A stretch of 7,331 nucleotides of DNA, taken from assembly GCA_012512865.1 (NCBI GenBank), contig JAAZDH010000372.1, positions 1-7,331 on the forward strand. Direction: 5' to 3'. Position 1 is the stretch's first letter; each line of letters opens with the position of its first letter. The stretch comes from Clostridiaceae bacterium. Lineage in GTDB: Bacteria; Bacillota; Clostridia; Acetivibrionales; DUMC01. Of the stretch, positions 5,978 through 7,331 are shown in pieces. The position numbers were made by a program, and so were the translations under genes. The notes under the pieces are model-generated. The model worked only from the letters and a program-made list of their open reading frames with translations. It was not told the DNA's origin and searched no databases.

Positions 5978-7331
5978 GCCGATTTCCTTTCCACAACAAT
6001 TTTCAGTCTCTTTATTAATGCTACAAAACTTTTTTTGTCAAAGATTAGTGTTAGAACAGTGCAAACTAACACAGCATATATTCCATAAGCAATTGCGTAT
6101 AGAATCCACACTTTATATGTTTCGGCAACAATGGGAAGCCAGAAAGACGGAAGGATAATGATTGCTATAGACACAAAAACGCGAATTATGCGCAAGATTG
6201 ATTCGATTGGGTTTCTCCTTGTTATATTTTTAGGCACAAAAAGAAGTAAGTCGATAGTACGATAAAGATTTGAAAGACAAGATCCAAGTAAAATTCCAAC
6301 TATTCCGTATCGAAATCCGAGCAATGTTCCAAGTATAATTATTATAAGGCCTTGTACAGTTACGCGCCAACGCGTTTCTGCATACATTCCAGCGGATATG
6401 ATAAGCATGCCTTGTGGTGTTTTGATATTATACAACAATCCATTTAAAACAATAACAATTGCCAGTGTTATACTAATATAATTGGCATCAGTAAAACCTG
6501 ATGTATATATTGATATAAATGGTAATAGCATTATAAAGGTAATACCATATACAATGGATAGCATGTAATAATATGCTACTTCAAATTCAGATGTCGATTT
6601 CTTGAGTTGTTCAATTTCTTTTTTTGCTATTAGTTCTCCGAATCCTGCAGGTAAACCGGTAATAAAAATGCTTAAAATACCGTTTATTCCGAGCATAACC
6701 ATATTATAGACTGAATAGACACTAACGGTAATCAAATTCGTAACAAGCGTGGCTATAACCGTAGGCGCACCAGTTTGTACCGTTCCCAAGATTTGTTGGT
6801 ATACAACATCCCATCTTTTTCTTAATGAATTATTATCTGGGACAACCTTAACGTCCAAAAAACTGTACTTCCGCTTCCCATAAAATAATATTAATAGTAC
6901 TTTCCCAATTAAGGGTATAAGTGCTATTGCATATAAAACCACAACATCAGTTTTAAAAAAAGCTAGCGCGCAAATTATGGCTGTTCTGCATACTGTTTGC
7001 ATAATACCAGCCAATGATATTACATAGTTCCTTTGATCAGCTGTTAATAAAACACGAAACCCGGACACCAGAAAAAAGTCGAGACAACCATTTGTGCCGA
7101 GAATTATCGTTAATAAGAAAATCTGGTAAATATCTAGTGCATTTGTTTTACAAAGAATACTATAGATAACCGCAAGCACAAATACTCCGGAAGAAAAAAT
7201 ATAACCGGCCTGTAGATAACTTTTTCTCGCGGCTGATACTATGCGATTAATTTGAGTATGGTTTTTTTCAGCAAGCGGTTTATATAATGAGTAGATGGCT
7301 GCTCCGCCGATGCCCGCTTCCACCAAGGAAA
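5974..7331 (-). CDS. Wzx-type oligosaccharide flippase (MATE/MVF-like superfamily), N-terminus outside window
   Basis: About 452 residues of a polytopic membrane protein whose 5' end lies beyond the high-coordinate edge. The readable frame is open to the edge and begins within family sequence (LVEAGIGGAAIYSLYKPLAE), which in full-length relatives lies roughly 60-80 residues into the protein, so the TTG at 7326 is not a true start. Numbered from that TTG, around twelve hydrophobic segments can be seen, near 38-58, 65-90, 104-124, 127-149, 182-204, 206-226, 250-275, 284-300, 322-336, 340-357, 380-402 and 405-430, with basic linkers such as KRKYS and a basic C-terminus. Wzx proteins move undecaprenyl-diphosphate-linked repeat units from the inner to the outer leaflet of the membrane before Wzy polymerisation. 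It ends in TGA overlapping the GTG of the FrhB-like gene. A general polysaccharide or teichuronic-acid exporter of the same superfamily is the main alternative; substrate cannot be read from sequence. Confidence 0.85.
   Translation of the reverse strand, partial: SLVEAGIGGAAIYSLYKPLAEKNHTQINRIVSAARKSYLQAGYIFSSGVFVLAVIYSILCKTNALDIYQIFLLTIILGTNGCLDFFLVSGFRVLLTADQRNYVISLAGIMQTVCRTAIICALAFFKTDVVVLYAIALIPLIGKVLLILFYGKRKYSFLDVKVVPDNNSLRKRWDVVYQQILGTVQTGAPTVIATLVTNLITVSVYSVYNMVMLGINGILSIFITGLPAGFGELIAKKEIEQLKKSTSEFEVAYYYMLSIVYGITFIMLLPFISIYTSGFTDANYISITLAIVIVLNGLLYNIKTPQGMLIISAGMYAETRWRVTVQGLIIIILGTLLGFRYGIVGILLGSCLSNLYRTIDLLLFVPKNITRRNPIESILRIIRVFVSIAIIILPSFWLPIVAETYKVWILYAIAYGIYAVLVCTVLTLIFDKKSFVALIKRLKIVVERKSA

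Noticed and set aside
7324..7326. TTG at the window edge as the start of the flippase
   Set aside because: The frame is open upstream to the edge and the protein begins inside conserved family sequence, so the true start lies outside the window.
1..7331. CRISPR arrays, tRNA/rRNA genes, insertion sequences, attachment sites
   Set aside because: Nearly all bases are explained by coding sequence; I saw no spaced direct repeats, transposase motifs, terminal inverted repeats or tRNA-like cloverleaf sequence.

Overview
The window is a stretch of a surface-polysaccharide (capsule/EPS/O-antigen type) biosynthesis cluster. All genes lie on the minus strand, so transcription runs from high to low coordinates. 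Base composition is AT-rich (roughly 40% GC by eye). Almost every gene has a GGAGG-like ribosome binding site 6 to 9 bases before its start, and TTG and GTG starts occur. The strong Shine-Dalgarno sites argue for a low-GC Firmicute (Clostridia-like) rather than a Bacteroidete. This is an inference from sequence style, not a taxonomic identification.

Layout in transcription order: (1) 7331-5974, a Wzx-type oligosaccharide flippase whose N-terminus lies outside the window. (2) 5977-4820, an FrhB-like (coenzyme F420 hydrogenase/dehydrogenase beta subunit family) iron-sulfur protein, split by an in-frame amber codon at 5692-5690. (3) 4823-3717, a non-hydrolysing UDP-GlcNAc 2-epimerase (WecB/MnaA). 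(4) 3730-2681, (5) 2684-1542 and (6) 1497-355, a CapE-CapF-CapG set that makes UDP-L-FucNAc. (7) After a 137-base gap with its own likely promoter, the first 72 codons of a NahK/aminoglycoside-phosphotransferase-like sugar kinase start at 217 and run off the window.

Together, genes 3-6 draw on UDP-GlcNAc in two directions. WecB gives UDP-ManNAc. CapE (4,6-dehydratase/5-epimerase), CapF (cupin 3-epimerase plus C4 reductase) and CapG (2-epimerase) give UDP-N-acetyl-L-fucosamine. These sugars would be built into an undecaprenyl-linked repeat unit by glycosyltransferases that must lie outside the window, and the flippase would carry the unit across the membrane. Genes 1-5 are joined by 4- or 14-base overlaps, so this is one tightly coupled operon; gene 6 follows 44 bases later.

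The most notable feature is the amber codon in the FrhB-like gene. The reading frame is perfectly kept on both sides and conserved family sequence continues past it, so it is a point nonsense mutation, a sequencing error or a readthrough site, not a frameshift. Everything else is a recognisable glycan-precursor locus, and I see no evidence of a wholly new system.
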